Positions 1 through 8,799 of a stretch of 42,625 bases of DNA are shown in pieces. This DNA is from Methylotenera_A sp031381645 (GTDB lineage: Bacteria > Pseudomonadota > Gammaproteobacteria > Burkholderiales > Methylophilaceae): positions 1-42,625 of the forward strand of contig JANMYB010000094.1 of assembly GCA_031381645.1 (NCBI GenBank). The letters run 5' to 3'. Below the pieces are notes generated by a model that was not told the DNA's origin, searched no databases, and saw only the letters and a list, made by a program, of their open reading frames with translations. The translations under genes were made by a program, and so were the position numbers. The first letter of the stretch is position 1; every line of letters starts with the position of its first letter.

Positions 1-62
1 CGGGAATCGAACCCGCGTATCGAGCTTGGGAAGCTAGCGTTCTACCATTGAACTACACCCGC
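1..62 (-). tRNA. tRNA-Gly (CCC), truncated by the window edge
   Basis: The reverse strand folds as a glycine tRNA. It has the 5' acceptor strand GCGGGTG, a D-arm with GTTC/GAAC, the anticodon loop TTCCCAA (anticodon CCC at 30..28) and a T-arm with TTCGATT. The 3' acceptor strand lies beyond position 1, so the gene is incomplete only because of the window boundary. The anticodon stem has one T-C mismatch at its second pair. It should decode GGG. Confidence 0.93.
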
Positions 63-117
63 GAGTTATCAGTATTGCGCTATTTTACTTGGCTAGCACT
101 TACATGGCAAAACAATC

Positions 118-2310
118 TCAAAACTCCAGCGGGTCAATATCCAAACTCCAGCGGACTTTTGTGGCAATCGGAGATGTGCGAATTTGCGGCATCCAGTTTT
201 TAAGTAGCCGTTGTAAAGCGGCACGGCTATTGGCTTGCAACAGCAATTGTCCGCGCTCCATGCCTTTTAAACGTTCCATTTGCGGGCGAACCGCATCATA
301 AATCATCACCTCGGTTTTTAACTCTCGCGCTAAATTTCCCGCTTTAATTAAAAACTGTCTCACTAGCGCGAAATCATTCGCCTCAGCCCGCAACAGCGCA
401 AAATAGCTGGTGGGTGGAAACTGCATCGTACTTCTTTCGTGCAGCAATTCATTGGCAAAACTCACATAATCTTGGCTGCGTAGCGCATTAAACAAAGCAT
501 GCTGCGGAAACGCGGTTTGTATGAGCACTTCGCCAGCCTTCTCGGCGCGCCCAGCGCGGCCAGAAACCTGCATCAATTGTGCGAATAATTTTTCTGATGC
601 GCGGAAATCTGGGCTGTAGAGCGCGCTATCCGTATCAATCACACCAACTAAGGTCAAATGCGGGAAATCATGTCCCTTTGCCAGCATTTGTGTACCGACC
701 AAAATATCAATTTCTTGATTGTGCACTTGCATGAGTAAATCCGTCAGCGCGTCTTTATTACGCATACTGTCACGGTCAACGCGGGCGATGCGCGCAGTTG
801 GCAGCAGCGTTTGCAGCGTTTGCTCTAAGCGTTGTGTGGCTTGGCCAATCGGGTTTATGTCTGCATTGCCGCAACTTGGGCATTGTAGCGGTATTTTCTG
901 CTCGTGCCCGCAATGATGGCATTTGAGGCGTTTTTGGCTTAAATGTACAACTAATCTGGCCGAACAACGCGTACAACTAGAAATCCATTGGCAGGCGTTG
1001 CAATGCAACACGGGCGCGTAACCACGGCGGTTAATGAATAATAAGCTTTGTTCTTTGCACGCCAAACGTTCGCGCAACGCACGGATTAATAAGGGCGAGA
1101 GGCCATTTTCTGTCGGTGATTTTGCGGTATCGATGCAAAAAATATTCGGCAAGCTCGCGTTTTCTACCGCGCGTTTATTCAAGCTAAGCAAGCCATATTG
1201 GCCTTTGTCTGCCCCTAAATTAATACAACGGTGCCAAGTCTCAAGTGAAGGTGTCGCGCTACCCAAAATTATTGGAATATTCAATTGCTTAGCGCGCACC
1301 ATCGCCACATCGCGCGCGTGGTAGCGCATGCCATCTTGCTGTTTGTAGCTGCCGTCATGTTCTTCATCCATCACGATTAGCTTCAAATTTGGCATCGGCG
1401 TAAATACACTCAAACGCGTGCCGATGACAATTTTTGCCGCGCCACTGCTGGCTGCCAGCCAATTTTGTAGTCGCTCACTTTCACTTAAATTGCTATGCAA
1501 AGTCACTAGCGGATATTGAAATAAACGGCTTCTAAAGCGCGCCTCTAGCTGAGGCGTTAAGTTGATTTCAGGTACCAATACCAAAACTTGCGCGTCTTTT
1601 TCGCTCAGTATTTTTTTTAAAATTTGAATGTAAACTTCAGTTTTTCCGCTGCCCGTAATGCCGTGCAGCAACCACGGTTTAAAGCTGTGAGTGAGCGCTA
1701 ACACACTCTCAATCACGCTTGCTTGCTCATCATTCAAAGTTGGCTCTATGCTTGAAGACGGTACGGAAGCTTTCACCGCCACCACTTCATGCTCGCTCAC
1801 CAGCCCAAAATTTTTAAGTTCTAAAATCGCTTTTTTCCAACTAGAAGATATTAAAATAGCATCGCTGGGAGCCAATACTGGTGAGGCTTGCAGGGCAGTG
1901 ATAATTCGATGTAAAACGACTTTTTTTGCGGGGATTTGGCTTAATTCTGCGCCCTTGACCAATGAATACACGAACTGTTTACGTGAAACCGCAGGCTTGA
2001 GTTGTCGCAAGCGCAAAGGTAATGTAGATATTAGCGCTTGGCCAAGCGGATAATGGTAATAATCGGCGCAAAATTGCAGCAACTTAAGATCTTGAAAAAC
2101 CAAATCATCAAATACATGACTAACAGGTTTTAATTTTTCAATCGGATAATCGGAAGTTTGTTTAATCTCCAACACCACGCCAACCAAGTTGCGCCCTGCA
2201 AATGAAACAATAACGCGGTTGCCAACTCGCGCCACGAAACCACCGCTTAAATAATCGAACGTGCGATTTAAGGGAACGTCTAAGGCGATGTTAAGAATGG
2301 TCGATGACAT
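118..2310 (-). CDS. priA: Primosomal replication restart helicase PriA
   Basis: PriA is a 3'-5' superfamily 2 DNA helicase that recognises abandoned replication forks and starts reloading of DnaB. The 730-residue length is normal for the family. An N-terminal DNA-binding part is followed by Walker A GITGSGKT (residues 217-224), the DEEH box (315-318) and GSATPS (about 350-355). The two zinc clusters are complete, with cysteines at 437, 440, 446, 449, 464, 467, 477 and 480. A helicase C-terminal half contains GTQMLAKGHDFP and QVSGRAGRAEKAG. The ATG at 2310 gives the expected N-terminus. The gene is transcribed divergently from argS across about 59 bp, so both promoters must lie in that short gap. 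Nothing looks damaged. Confidence 0.97.
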   Translation of the reverse strand: MSSTILNIALDVPLNRTFDYLSGGFVARVGNRVIVSFAGRNLVGVVLEIKQTSDYPIEKLKPVSHVFDDLVFQDLKLLQFCADYYHYPLGQALISTLPLRLRQLKPAVSRKQFVYSLVKGAELSQIPAKKVVLHRIITALQASPVLAPSDAILISSSWKKAILELKNFGLVSEHEVVAVKASVPSSSIEPTLNDEQASVIESVLALTHSFKPWLLHGITGSGKTEVYIQILKKILSEKDAQVLVLVPEINLTPQLEARFRSRLFQYPLVTLHSNLSESERLQNWLAASSGAAKIVIGTRLSVFTPMPNLKLIVMDEEHDGSYKQQDGMRYHARDVAMVRAKQLNIPIILGSATPSLETWHRCINLGADKGQYGLLSLNKRAVENASLPNIFCIDTAKSPTENGLSPLLIRALRERLACKEQSLLFINRRGYAPVLHCNACQWISSCTRCSARLVVHLSQKRLKCHHCGHEQKIPLQCPSCGNADINPIGQATQRLEQTLQTLLPTARIARVDRDSMRNKDALTDLLMQVHNQEIDILVGTQMLAKGHDFPHLTLVGVIDTDSALYSPDFRASEKLFAQLMQVSGRAGRAEKAGEVLIQTAFPQHALFNALRSQDYVSFANELLHERSTMQFPPTSYFALLRAEANDFALVRQFLIKAGNLARELKTEVMIYDAVRPQMERLKGMERGQLLLQANSRAALQRLLKNWMPQIRTSPIATKVRWSLDIDPLEF

Positions 2311-2369
2311 AAATTAGGTTAAAATAGTGCTATTGACGTTTTAATGATTATTCTGAAAGTTTAAGTTTC

Positions 2370-4028
2370 TTGAAAGCACATATTTCCGATTTGCTCACCC
2401 GCGCAGCTGCCAGCATTGGCGCGGATGCGAGGCAGTTAAACATTGTTCTCGAGCGCCCAAAATCTGCCGAACACGGTGATTTTGCCACTAATTTGGCCAT
2501 GATGCTGGCCAAACCACTGCGCCAAAATCCACGCGAAATTGCGACCAATTTAATCAAAGCGCTGCCACAAAGTGAGTATATCGCCAAAGTGGAAATTGCG
2601 GGCGCGGGCTTTATCAATTTCTTTTTAAACGCGCAATCGCAACAAACTATTATTAGTGAAATTTTAAATGCAGGTGATAGCTTTGGTCGCAATAACACTG
2701 GTAAAAATGTAAAAGTTCAAGTGGAATTTGTGTCCGCCAACCCGACTGGCCCGCTGCATGTCGGCCACGGACGAGGCGCGGCGGTGGGCGATTGCTTGGC
2801 GCGGCTATTAGACGCCAACGGTTGGGATGTCACGCGCGAGTTTTATTACAACGATGCAGGTGCGCAAATTGAAAACCTAGTGATTTCGGTACAAGCGCGT
2901 TGCAAAGGCGTTTCTGTGGAAGACGCAAGCTTTCCTGAAAACGGTTATCGCGGCGACTACATCTTAGACATTGCTCAAGCATTTTTAGCGAAGCAAACCG
3001 TCACCGCGGACGATATGCAAGTGACCGCCAGTGGTGATGTAAATGATGTGGAGTCTGTGCGTGCATTCTCGGTTGCGTATTTGCGGCATGAGCAAGATTT
3101 AGATTTAAAAGCTTTTCAAATCAAGTTTGACGTATTCTCCTTAGAAAGCGCGCTGTATAGCACAGGCAAAGTCGAGGGCACGGTAAAAGCATTAATTGCT
3201 AGCGGAAAAACTTATGAGGACGGCGATGCACTTTGGCTAAAAACCACAGATTTTGGCGACGATAAAGATCGCGTGATGCGCAAAAGTGACGGCGGTTATA
3301 CCTATTTTGTGCCCGATGTCGCCTACCATTTAAACAAATGGAATCGCGGTTTTAAACGGGTAATTAACGAGCAGGGCGCCGATCACCATAGCACCATCAC
3401 CCGCGTCCGTGCTGGGCTGCAGGCACTTGATATGGATATTCCAAGCGGTTGGCCAGATTACGTGTTGCACCAAATGGTGACGGTGATGCGCGGTGGCGAA
3501 GAAGTAAAACTATCGAAACGTGCAGGCAGTTATGTGACTTTACGCGATTTAATCGACGAAGTCGGTTGCGACGCGACTAGATATTTTCTTGCAGCGCGCC
3601 GCGCCGACTCACAATTGGTATTTGATATTGATATTGCAAAAGCACAAACCAACGATAACCCTGTGTACTACATTCAATATGCGCATGCCCGTATTTGTAG
3701 CGTGTTAAGCCAATGGAATGGTGATATAAATAGCTTAAGAACGGTAAACTTAAGCCCGCTCAATATGCCAAACGAAGCAAAACTCATGCAACGTTTAAGT
3801 GAATATCCTGAAATTGTAGCTGATGCCGCGACTGATTTAGCGCCTCACACGATCGCCAATTATTTAAAAGAATGTGCAAGTGATTTGCATAGCTATTACA
3901 ATGATACAAAATTTTTAGTGGATGACGCGCCAACCAAATTAGCACGGCTCGCGTTAATAGCTGCAACGCAGCAAGTGCTAAAAAATGGCTTAGATTTGTT
4001 GGGCGTAAGTGCGCCTCAGAAGATGTAA
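2370..4028 (+). CDS. argS: Arginyl-tRNA synthetase
   Basis: This class I aminoacyl-tRNA synthetase charges tRNA-Arg in the cytoplasm. Its 552 residues carry an N-terminal Arg-tRNA-binding domain, the HIGH-type motif HVGH at 130-133 inside ANPTGPLHVGHGRG, a KMSK-type KLSKR motif in the second half, and a C-terminal DALR anticodon-binding domain ending in LGVSAPQKM. The start is a TTG at 2370. The frame is open upstream to a stop at 2334-2336 with no ATG or GTG, so TTG is the best available start; the nearby ATG at 2344 is out of frame. A gene for a SPOR-domain protein begins 12 bp downstream and probably shares the transcript. Confidence 0.96.
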   Translation: MKAHISDLLTRAAASIGADARQLNIVLERPKSAEHGDFATNLAMMLAKPLRQNPREIATNLIKALPQSEYIAKVEIAGAGFINFFLNAQSQQTIISEILNAGDSFGRNNTGKNVKVQVEFVSANPTGPLHVGHGRGAAVGDCLARLLDANGWDVTREFYYNDAGAQIENLVISVQARCKGVSVEDASFPENGYRGDYILDIAQAFLAKQTVTADDMQVTASGDVNDVESVRAFSVAYLRHEQDLDLKAFQIKFDVFSLESALYSTGKVEGTVKALIASGKTYEDGDALWLKTTDFGDDKDRVMRKSDGGYTYFVPDVAYHLNKWNRGFKRVINEQGADHHSTITRVRAGLQALDMDIPSGWPDYVLHQMVTVMRGGEEVKLSKRAGSYVTLRDLIDEVGCDATRYFLAARRADSQLVFDIDIAKAQTNDNPVYYIQYAHARICSVLSQWNGDINSLRTVNLSPLNMPNEAKLMQRLSEYPEIVADAATDLAPHTIANYLKECASDLHSYYNDTKFLVDDAPTKLARLALIAATQQVLKNGLDLLGVSAPQKM

Positions 4029-4040
4029 AAGGATTAAAGT

Positions 4041-4637
4041 ATGAGTAGAGATTACAAACCCACCACACCAAAAACTGGTAACAGCAAGGGCAGTCCTTTT
4101 TTTACTGGCTTATTAGTTGGCTTATTGCTCGGCGTTGGCTTATCTGTTTGGCTAACCATGTATCTTAAAGGTGGAGATAGTCCTTTTGCAGAGAAAAAAA
4201 TGGATAAGCCCATTACAGAAAAAATGGCTAAAGAAAATATTTCTGAAGAAAGTGTACTGCCGAAAGATGAAAACCCTGATAGCCTCAAACTAGACAATCA
4301 GTTCGATTTTTATACCATTTTGCCAGAAACAGAAAGCACAGTAACCGAGAAAGAAATTCAGGAAAGCTCACTCACAGTAAAAAAAGATAATTATTTCTTA
4401 CAAGTAGGGGCTTTTCAAAACGAAGCTGATGCCGACAACATGAAAGCCAAATTAGCCTTACAGGGTTTTGAGGCAGTCGTGCAAACCGCGACGATTCCAG
4501 AAAAAGGCGTGTGGCATCGCGTACGTGTGGGCCCACTGAACGATATTACACAGATCAATAAAATCCGCGGCGAGCTTACCACCAACGGTTTTAATACTGA
4601 CTTGATTAAAGTACATACCGAAACAAAACCTGGCTAG
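4041..4637 (+). CDS. SPOR-domain inner-membrane protein (FtsN-like)
   Basis: This is a 198-residue bitopic protein. It has a short cytoplasmic N-terminus (1-17), one membrane helix at about 18-42 and a charged, Lys/Glu-rich periplasmic linker. A C-terminal SPOR domain (about 117-190) starts YFLQVGAFQNEADAD and includes WHRVRVGPL. SPOR domains bind denuded glycan strands at the division septum, so a role in cell division or septal peptidoglycan is likely. The argS-SPOR-dsbA order is common in Betaproteobacteria as far as I recall. A good Shine-Dalgarno sequence (AAAGGA) lies just before the ATG. Being downstream of argS supports an FtsN-type or generic SPOR call, but true FtsN function cannot be shown from sequence alone. 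Confidence 0.88.
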   Translation: MSRDYKPTTPKTGNSKGSPFFTGLLVGLLLGVGLSVWLTMYLKGGDSPFAEKKMDKPITEKMAKENISEESVLPKDENPDSLKLDNQFDFYTILPETESTVTEKEIQESSLTVKKDNYFLQVGAFQNEADADNMKAKLALQGFEAVVQTATIPEKGVWHRVRVGPLNDITQINKIRGELTTNGFNTDLIKVHTETKPG

Positions 4638-4748
4638 AGTAAATAACAGCCAAGTGAAGTTACAAGTGGAATTAGTTGTCATCTTTTATGGTCAACTCAC
4701 GTTAACAGCTAACATTTACTATTTTTTGAAATAAATTAGGAATCAATA

Positions 4749-5390
4749 ATGAAAAAGTTTTTAGCGATTTTAATGCTCACTCTAAGCACATCTGTTTTTG
4801 CAGAAGCGCCAAAAGTAGGTGATCAATTTGACGCGGTAGCACAAGCAATCTCCACCGACAATGCCGCTAAAATTGAGGTGATGGAGATTTTTTGGTACGG
4901 CTGTTCACACTGTTACAGCATGGAAGAACCGCTGAGCGCATGGGTAAAAAAATTTCCGAGCGACGTTTATTTTAAACGCGTGCCTGGTTTGCCAAATCCA
5001 AGCTGGGCACCTATGGCTAAAACTTTTTATGCCATGGAAACTTTAGGCGTAGGTGAAAAACTCCACACAAAATTATTTCAAGCAATTCATAAAACAAAAT
5101 CCTTAAACCCTACTGATGAAAAAGCTGCGATTGAATGGGTAACCGCTCAAAGCGGTTTGGATAAATTAAAAGTAGAGCAAGCGTTTAAATCGTTCACTAT
5201 CAATACCAGCTTAAATCGCGCAGCAATAATTTTTCGTAACTCTGGCGCAACAGGCGTGCCAAGCTTAGTGATAAACGGTAAATATATTACCTCTAGCACC
5301 ATGGCGGGCGGTAACGAACAAGCGCTAACTGTGGCCGATTACATTATTGGCAACGTGCGTGCAGATAAAGCCAAAACTGCAAAAAAGTAA
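4749..5390 (+). CDS. dsbA: Thiol:disulfide interchange protein DsbA
   Basis: DsbA is a periplasmic oxidase that introduces disulfide bonds into exported proteins. The protein has 213 residues: a signal peptide (1 to about 18, ending in SVFA), a thioredoxin fold with the redox motif C52-S-H-C55 in FWYGCSHC, an inserted helical domain, and the cis-proline loop GVP (P171). The ATG has a Shine-Dalgarno AGGAA upstream. The C-terminus is lysine- and alanine-rich (ADKAKTAKK), and the stop codon directly follows the heptamer A AAA AAG (5381-5387). A -1 slip there would continue for 17 more Lys/Val/Pro-rich codons to a stop at 5438-5440. A strong terminator follows at about 5448. The tail could be a programmed frameshift product, a fixed mutation or an indel error in the A-run. 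Confidence 0.95.
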   Translation: MKKFLAILMLTLSTSVFAEAPKVGDQFDAVAQAISTDNAAKIEVMEIFWYGCSHCYSMEEPLSAWVKKFPSDVYFKRVPGLPNPSWAPMAKTFYAMETLGVGEKLHTKLFQAIHKTKSLNPTDEKAAIEWVTAQSGLDKLKVEQAFKSFTINTSLNRAAIIFRNSGATGVPSLVINGKYITSSTMAGGNEQALTVADYIIGNVRADKAKTAKK

Positions 5391-5447
5391 GCAAGGCAGA
5401 ACCTGCTAAAAAAGTAGTACTGCCCAAGAAAGTTAAGTAACACTTAA

Positions 5448-5482
5448 AAGCCTGCTAAAAATTTAGCAGGCTTATTTTTTTC
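5448..5482 (+). terminator. Rho-independent terminator of dsbA
   Basis: An 11-bp stem pairs AGCCTGCTAAA with TTTAGCAGGCT across a two-base AA spacer, so the innermost A-T pairs must open to form the loop. A TATTTTTTT tract follows at 5474-5482. It ends the argS-SPOR-dsbA transcript before the dehydrogenase gene that starts at 5512. Confidence 0.85.
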
Positions 5483-5511
5483 TAGTAATACAAGTACGCT
5501 ATACTTTTACT

Positions 5512-6333
5512 ATGAATATATTTATCACCGGCGCATCAAGCGGAATAGGCGAGGCATTAGCGCAAGAATACGCAAAAAGATACTCTGCAAGCCGCATGAA
5601 TTCTGGTCTAGAGAGCAGCGAATTATCAGTAATTGGCTTAGTATCTAGGCGTAGTGAGCACTTACATCGGCTTGCAGAAACACTGCAAAAACAATATGGC
5701 GTAACTTGCGAAATTTATCCGCTTGATGTACGCGATAGCACCGCACTACAAACCGCGGCGAAAAACTTTATTAACCGCTTTGGTGTGCCAGATATTGTGA
5801 TTGCAAACGCAGGCGTCAGCCGTGGCACGTTAACTGAACTGAAAGAAGATATCCCCGCATTCCAAGCAATTTTTGATATTAACGTCATGGGTATGATGCA
5901 TACGTTTCAGCCGTTTATTGCGGCGATGAAGCAAGCAGGCCAAGGTCAATTAGTAGGCGTGGCAAGCGTGGCGGGCATTCGCGGCATACCTGGCAGCGGG
6001 GCTTACAGCGCCAGCAAAGCCGCGGTGATTAGCTATTGCGAAAGTCTACGTACCGAGATGCAACACTTTAATATTACCGTTAGCACCATCGCACCAGGTT
6101 ATGTTCGCACACCAATGACGGAGCTGAACCAATACAAAATGCCGTTTCTCATGGATGCCGATGTGTTTGCTGAAAAATTTGCCAACGCGGTTGACGCCAA
6201 AGTGCGCTTTAAAATTATCCCGTGGCAAATGGGCTGGGTAGCAAGAATCATGCGCTTGATACCACCATTTTTGTGGGATTTAGCCATGAAAAAAGCGCCG
6301 CATAAAAAACGCTTAGAGTGGGATTGGCTTTAA
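5512..6333 (+). CDS. Short-chain dehydrogenase/reductase (SDR), substrate unknown
   Basis: A 273-residue classical SDR with a Rossmann fold. It has the cofactor glycine motif TGASSGIG (6-13), NAG at 99-101, the catalytic serine in VASVAG (about S152) and the catalytic YSASK with Y165 and K169. SRR at about 45-47 after the second strand would favour NADP(H) over NAD(H); that is inference. A C-terminal extension rich in aromatic and basic residues (PPFLWDLAMKKAPHKKRLEWDWL) may contact the membrane. The gene stands alone between the dsbA terminator and an imperfect palindromic repeat, with weak promoter-like TATACTTTTACTATG at its start. No neighbour points to the substrate, so only the family can be named. 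Confidence 0.9.
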   Translation: MNIFITGASSGIGEALAQEYAKRYSASRMNSGLESSELSVIGLVSRRSEHLHRLAETLQKQYGVTCEIYPLDVRDSTALQTAAKNFINRFGVPDIVIANAGVSRGTLTELKEDIPAFQAIFDINVMGMMHTFQPFIAAMKQAGQGQLVGVASVAGIRGIPGSGAYSASKAAVISYCESLRTEMQHFNITVSTIAPGYVRTPMTELNQYKMPFLMDADVFAEKFANAVDAKVRFKIIPWQMGWVARIMRLIPPFLWDLAMKKAPHKKRLEWDWL

Positions 6334-6343
6334 CTTTTAAGTC

Positions 6344-6433
6344 GTCATTACGAGCCAAAATGAAATTCAGGAACGGCAATCCATGTTTATGGTGATATTT
6401 GAAAATCGATTGCCGCGCTACGCTCACAATGAC
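6344..6433. repeat. Imperfect palindromic intergenic repeat
   Basis: The outer arms are GTCATTACGAG (6344-6354) and CTCACAATGAC (6423-6433). Inner parts GGCAATCC and GATTGCCGCGC also pair. The layout (GTCATT..GAG, unique centre, GATTGCCGCGCTACGCTC..AATGAC) resembles REP-like elements scattered between genes in many proteobacteria. It shares the outer GTCATT/AATGAC ends and the CGCTACGCTC motif with the perfect repeat at 10914. It follows the SDR gene and precedes the convergent end of ettA. Confidence 0.7.
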
Positions 6434-6503
6434 AAACGTTTTGCTTAGATATGCCTGTAAACTAATATCCATGAGGCTTCTGTGGCACTAATTTAAAATA
6501 ATT

Positions 6504-8168
6504 CTAGCGTGTAATTGGCTTATATCTGATTCTCTTTGGTTTTGCCCCTTCCTCACCCAAGCGCTTGCGTTTATCGGCTTCATATTCTTGATAATTGCCG
6601 TTAAAGAACGTCCATTGCGATTCACCTTCAGCCGCTAAAATATGCGTAGCGATGCGGTCTAAGAACCATCTATCATGTGAAATCACCAATACGCAACCTG
6701 CAAATTCCAGTAACGCATCTTCTAGCGCGCGCAAAGTTTCAATATCCAAGTCGTTGGATGGCTCATCTAGCAACAACACATTACCACCAGAAATTAAGGT
6801 TTTGGCCAAGTGCAAACGCCCGCGTTCACCACCAGAAAGTTGGCCAACGATTTTTTGCTGGTCTCCACCTTTAAAATTGAATCTTCCTATGTAAGCTCTT
6901 GAAGGCGTTTCGTATTTGCCTACGGTTAGAATATCCGAACCGTTTGCTATTTCTTCAAACACTGTCTTGGTATTACCTAAATCGTCGCGGCTTTGGTCTA
7001 CGTAAGCCAATTTAACAGTTTGACCAATATTCACTTCGCCACTGTCTGGTTTTTCTAACCCCATAATCATTTTAAATAGCGTTGATTTACCAGCGCCGTT
7101 AGGGCCGATAATGCCAACAATTGCGCCTGCTGGAACGCTAAAGCTCAAGTTATCCATTAGCAAGCGGTCTTTAAACGCTTTGGTTACACCGTTAAACTCA
7201 ATCACTTGGTCGCCCAAACGCTCACCTGCTGGAATAAAAATCTCCTGCGTTTCATTGCGTTTTTGATATTCGGCACTCGCCAACTCTTCATAACGCGCAA
7301 TACGCGACTTGCTTTTAGCTTGGCGGGCTTTAGGGTTTTGGCGCACCCATTCTAGCTCGGTATTAAGCGCCTTGCGGCGAGATGACTCTTGATTTTCTTC
7401 CAACGCTAAGCGCGCTTGTTTTTGGTCTAGCCAGCTAGAGTAGTTACCTTTCCAAGGGATGCCATGACCGCGGTCTAACTCTAAAATCCATTCGGCTGCG
7501 TTATCTAAAAAATATCTATCATGCGTCACCGCAACCACGGTACCTGTAAAACGCACTAAAAACTGCTCCAGCCATTCCACAGATTCTGCATCCAAGTGGT
7601 TAGTCGGCTCATCGAGTAACAGCATATCTGGTTTAGATAGCAATAATTTGCACAAGGCAACACGGCGTTTCTCACCACCTGAAAGCGGTCCTATTTTGGC
7701 ATCCCAAGGTGGTAAACGCAGCGCATCGGCGGCAATTTCTAATTGGGTGGTTAAATCGCTACCACTGGCGGCGATGATGTTTTCCCACTTGGCTTGCTCT
7801 TCTGCCAACTTGTCAAAGTCTGCGTCGGGCTCGGCATAAGCAGCATAAACTGCCTCTAGCATTGCTTGCGCCTGCATCACATCGCCCATGCCGCTTTCCA
7901 CTTCCTCGCGCACTGTTTTTTCTGCATCTAGTTGCGGCTCTTGCGGCAAATAGCCAATCACCATATTGGGCTGCCACTGTACCTCGCCCTCAAATTCTTT
8001 ATCGGCCGCCGCCATAATACGTAATACTGTCGATTTTCCTGACCCGTTTAAACCCAGTAAACCAATTTTTGCCCCTGGGAAAAACGACAAAGAAATATCT
8101 TTAATAATCATTTTTTTAGGTGGGACGATTTTGCTCACGCGGAGCATAGACATTACATATTGAGCCAT
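6504..8168 (-). CDS. ettA: Energy-dependent translational throttle protein EttA (ABC-F ATPase)
   Basis: EttA is a cytoplasmic ABC-F protein that binds the ribosomal E site and gates early elongation according to ATP/ADP level. Two ABC domains lie in one 554-residue chain. The first has Walker A GLNGSGKST (39-47), signature LSGGEKRR and Walker B LLLDEPTNHLD. The second has GPNGAGKST, LSGGERGR and LLLDEPSNDLD. The linker between them contains the charged arm and the QNPKARQAKSKSRIARYEEL segment typical of EttA. There is no membrane domain, so it is not a transporter. The length and C-terminal KPKRIRYKPI(TR) match EttA better than Uup or YheS. The gene is read alone, on the minus strand, with a separate small heat-shock gene upstream. 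Confidence 0.95.
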   Translation of the reverse strand: MAQYVMSMLRVSKIVPPKKMIIKDISLSFFPGAKIGLLGLNGSGKSTVLRIMAAADKEFEGEVQWQPNMVIGYLPQEPQLDAEKTVREEVESGMGDVMQAQAMLEAVYAAYAEPDADFDKLAEEQAKWENIIAASGSDLTTQLEIAADALRLPPWDAKIGPLSGGEKRRVALCKLLLSKPDMLLLDEPTNHLDAESVEWLEQFLVRFTGTVVAVTHDRYFLDNAAEWILELDRGHGIPWKGNYSSWLDQKQARLALEENQESSRRKALNTELEWVRQNPKARQAKSKSRIARYEELASAEYQKRNETQEIFIPAGERLGDQVIEFNGVTKAFKDRLLMDNLSFSVPAGAIVGIIGPNGAGKSTLFKMIMGLEKPDSGEVNIGQTVKLAYVDQSRDDLGNTKTVFEEIANGSDILTVGKYETPSRAYIGRFNFKGGDQQKIVGQLSGGERGRLHLAKTLISGGNVLLLDEPSNDLDIETLRALEDALLEFAGCVLVISHDRWFLDRIATHILAAEGESQWTFFNGNYQEYEADKRKRLGEEGAKPKRIRYKPITR

Positions 8169-8228
8169 GATGATTAATAACTAATTTGAAAGACCACAAG
8201 CTTACTGGAAAAGAGGCTGCTTTGGTAT

Positions 8229-8251
8229 AGCTTGACTATGCTTATCAAGCT
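8229..8251. other. Small hairpin between ettA and the hsp20 terminator
   Basis: AGCTTGA (8229-8235) and TCAAGCT (8245-8251) form a perfect 7-bp stem with a 9-nt loop upstream of ettA. No T-tract follows on either strand, so it is not an obvious terminator; its role is unknown. Confidence 0.4.
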
Positions 8252-8257
8252 GAAAAT

Positions 8258-8286
8258 TAAAAAGGGACTTCAATATTGAAGTCCCC
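8258..8286 (-). terminator. Rho-independent terminator of the small heat-shock gene
   Basis: A perfect self-complementary stem occupies 8264-8285 (GGGACTTCAAT pairing with ATTGAAGTCCC). On the minus strand it is followed by TTTTTAATTTTC. It lies about 20 bp beyond the stop codon of the hsp20 gene. Confidence 0.85.
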
Positions 8287-8307
8287 ATAATTTAAATGAG
8301 TGTTAAC

Positions 8308-8763
8308 TTAAGCAGCTTTTTTCTCCAGCAGCTGCGTATCGTCAGCGACTGATTCAATCTTTACTTTTCTCGGTTTCAACGCTTCTGGAACTTCTCTTAC
8401 CAGTTCAATGCGTAGCAACCCGTTTTCTAATTTCGCTTTGGTGACTTTTACATGGTCAGCTAATTGAAATTTATGTTCAAAATCTCTTGCAGCAATTCCA
8501 TGATGCAGATAAGTTATTTCTTCTTCCTTCTGTTTACGACCAGCCACCTTTAGTATTTGATGTTCAGATTCAATCTCAAGCTCTGCTTCGTTAAAACCTG
8601 CAACTGCCATCACAATACGATAGTAATCTTCACCAATTAATTCGACATTATAAGGAGGGTAGCTCACCTCAACATCACTACGTTGTACATCATTCAAAAG
8701 CCTTGCGAGTCGGTCAAAGCCAATTGCAGAACGATAAAGTGGACTCAAATCATAAGTACGCAT
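8308..8763 (-). CDS. Hsp20/IbpA-family small heat-shock protein
   Basis: A 151-residue ATP-independent holdase that binds unfolding proteins and hands them to DnaK/ClpB. The N-terminus MRTYDLSPLYRSAIGFDRL is characteristic of the IbpA class. The alpha-crystallin domain spans about 35-125 and includes PPYNVELIGEDYYRIVMAVAGF and the signature LENGLLRIELVREVPE. A short C-terminal tail carries PRKVKIE, an I-x-I/V-like anchor region. Regulation is visible. A sigma-32-type promoter lies at 8834-8862. The roughly 63-nt leader forms two hairpins, the second hiding the ribosome-binding site as in ROSE thermometers. The gene is divergent from yaeQ and ends at its own terminator. I did not assign ibpA because Betaproteobacteria often have several paralogues. 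Confidence 0.95.
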   Translation of the reverse strand: MRTYDLSPLYRSAIGFDRLARLLNDVQRSDVEVSYPPYNVELIGEDYYRIVMAVAGFNEAELEIESEHQILKVAGRKQKEEEITYLHHGIAARDFEHKFQLADHVKVTKAKLENGLLRIELVREVPEALKPRKVKIESVADDTQLLEKKAA

Positions 8764-8767
8764 AGTT

Positions 8768-8791
8768 TATCCTTTCAAAAATTAAGCGATA
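8768..8791 (-). promoter_or_regulatory. ROSE-like RNA thermometer hairpin over the hsp20 Shine-Dalgarno
   Basis: In the mRNA, UAUCGCUU (8791-8784) pairs with AAGGAUA (8774-8768), which contains the Shine-Dalgarno AGGA. This makes seven base pairs with one bulged G. The anti-SD strand contains UCGCU, matching the U(U/C)GCU motif with the bulged G that defines ROSE elements. The loop is A/U-rich. The start codon is six bases after the AGGA. A second hairpin (8800-8825, GGCAAA with UUUGCC and CUUA with UAAG) precedes it. The pairing is seen directly; heat-dependent opening is inferred from the known ROSE family. Confidence 0.62.
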
Positions 8792-8799
8792 GTTTCAAC

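Noticed and set aside
5391..5440. Possible separate small peptide after dsbA
   Set aside because: No start codon or ribosome-binding site in this frame; it is better explained as an extension of dsbA.
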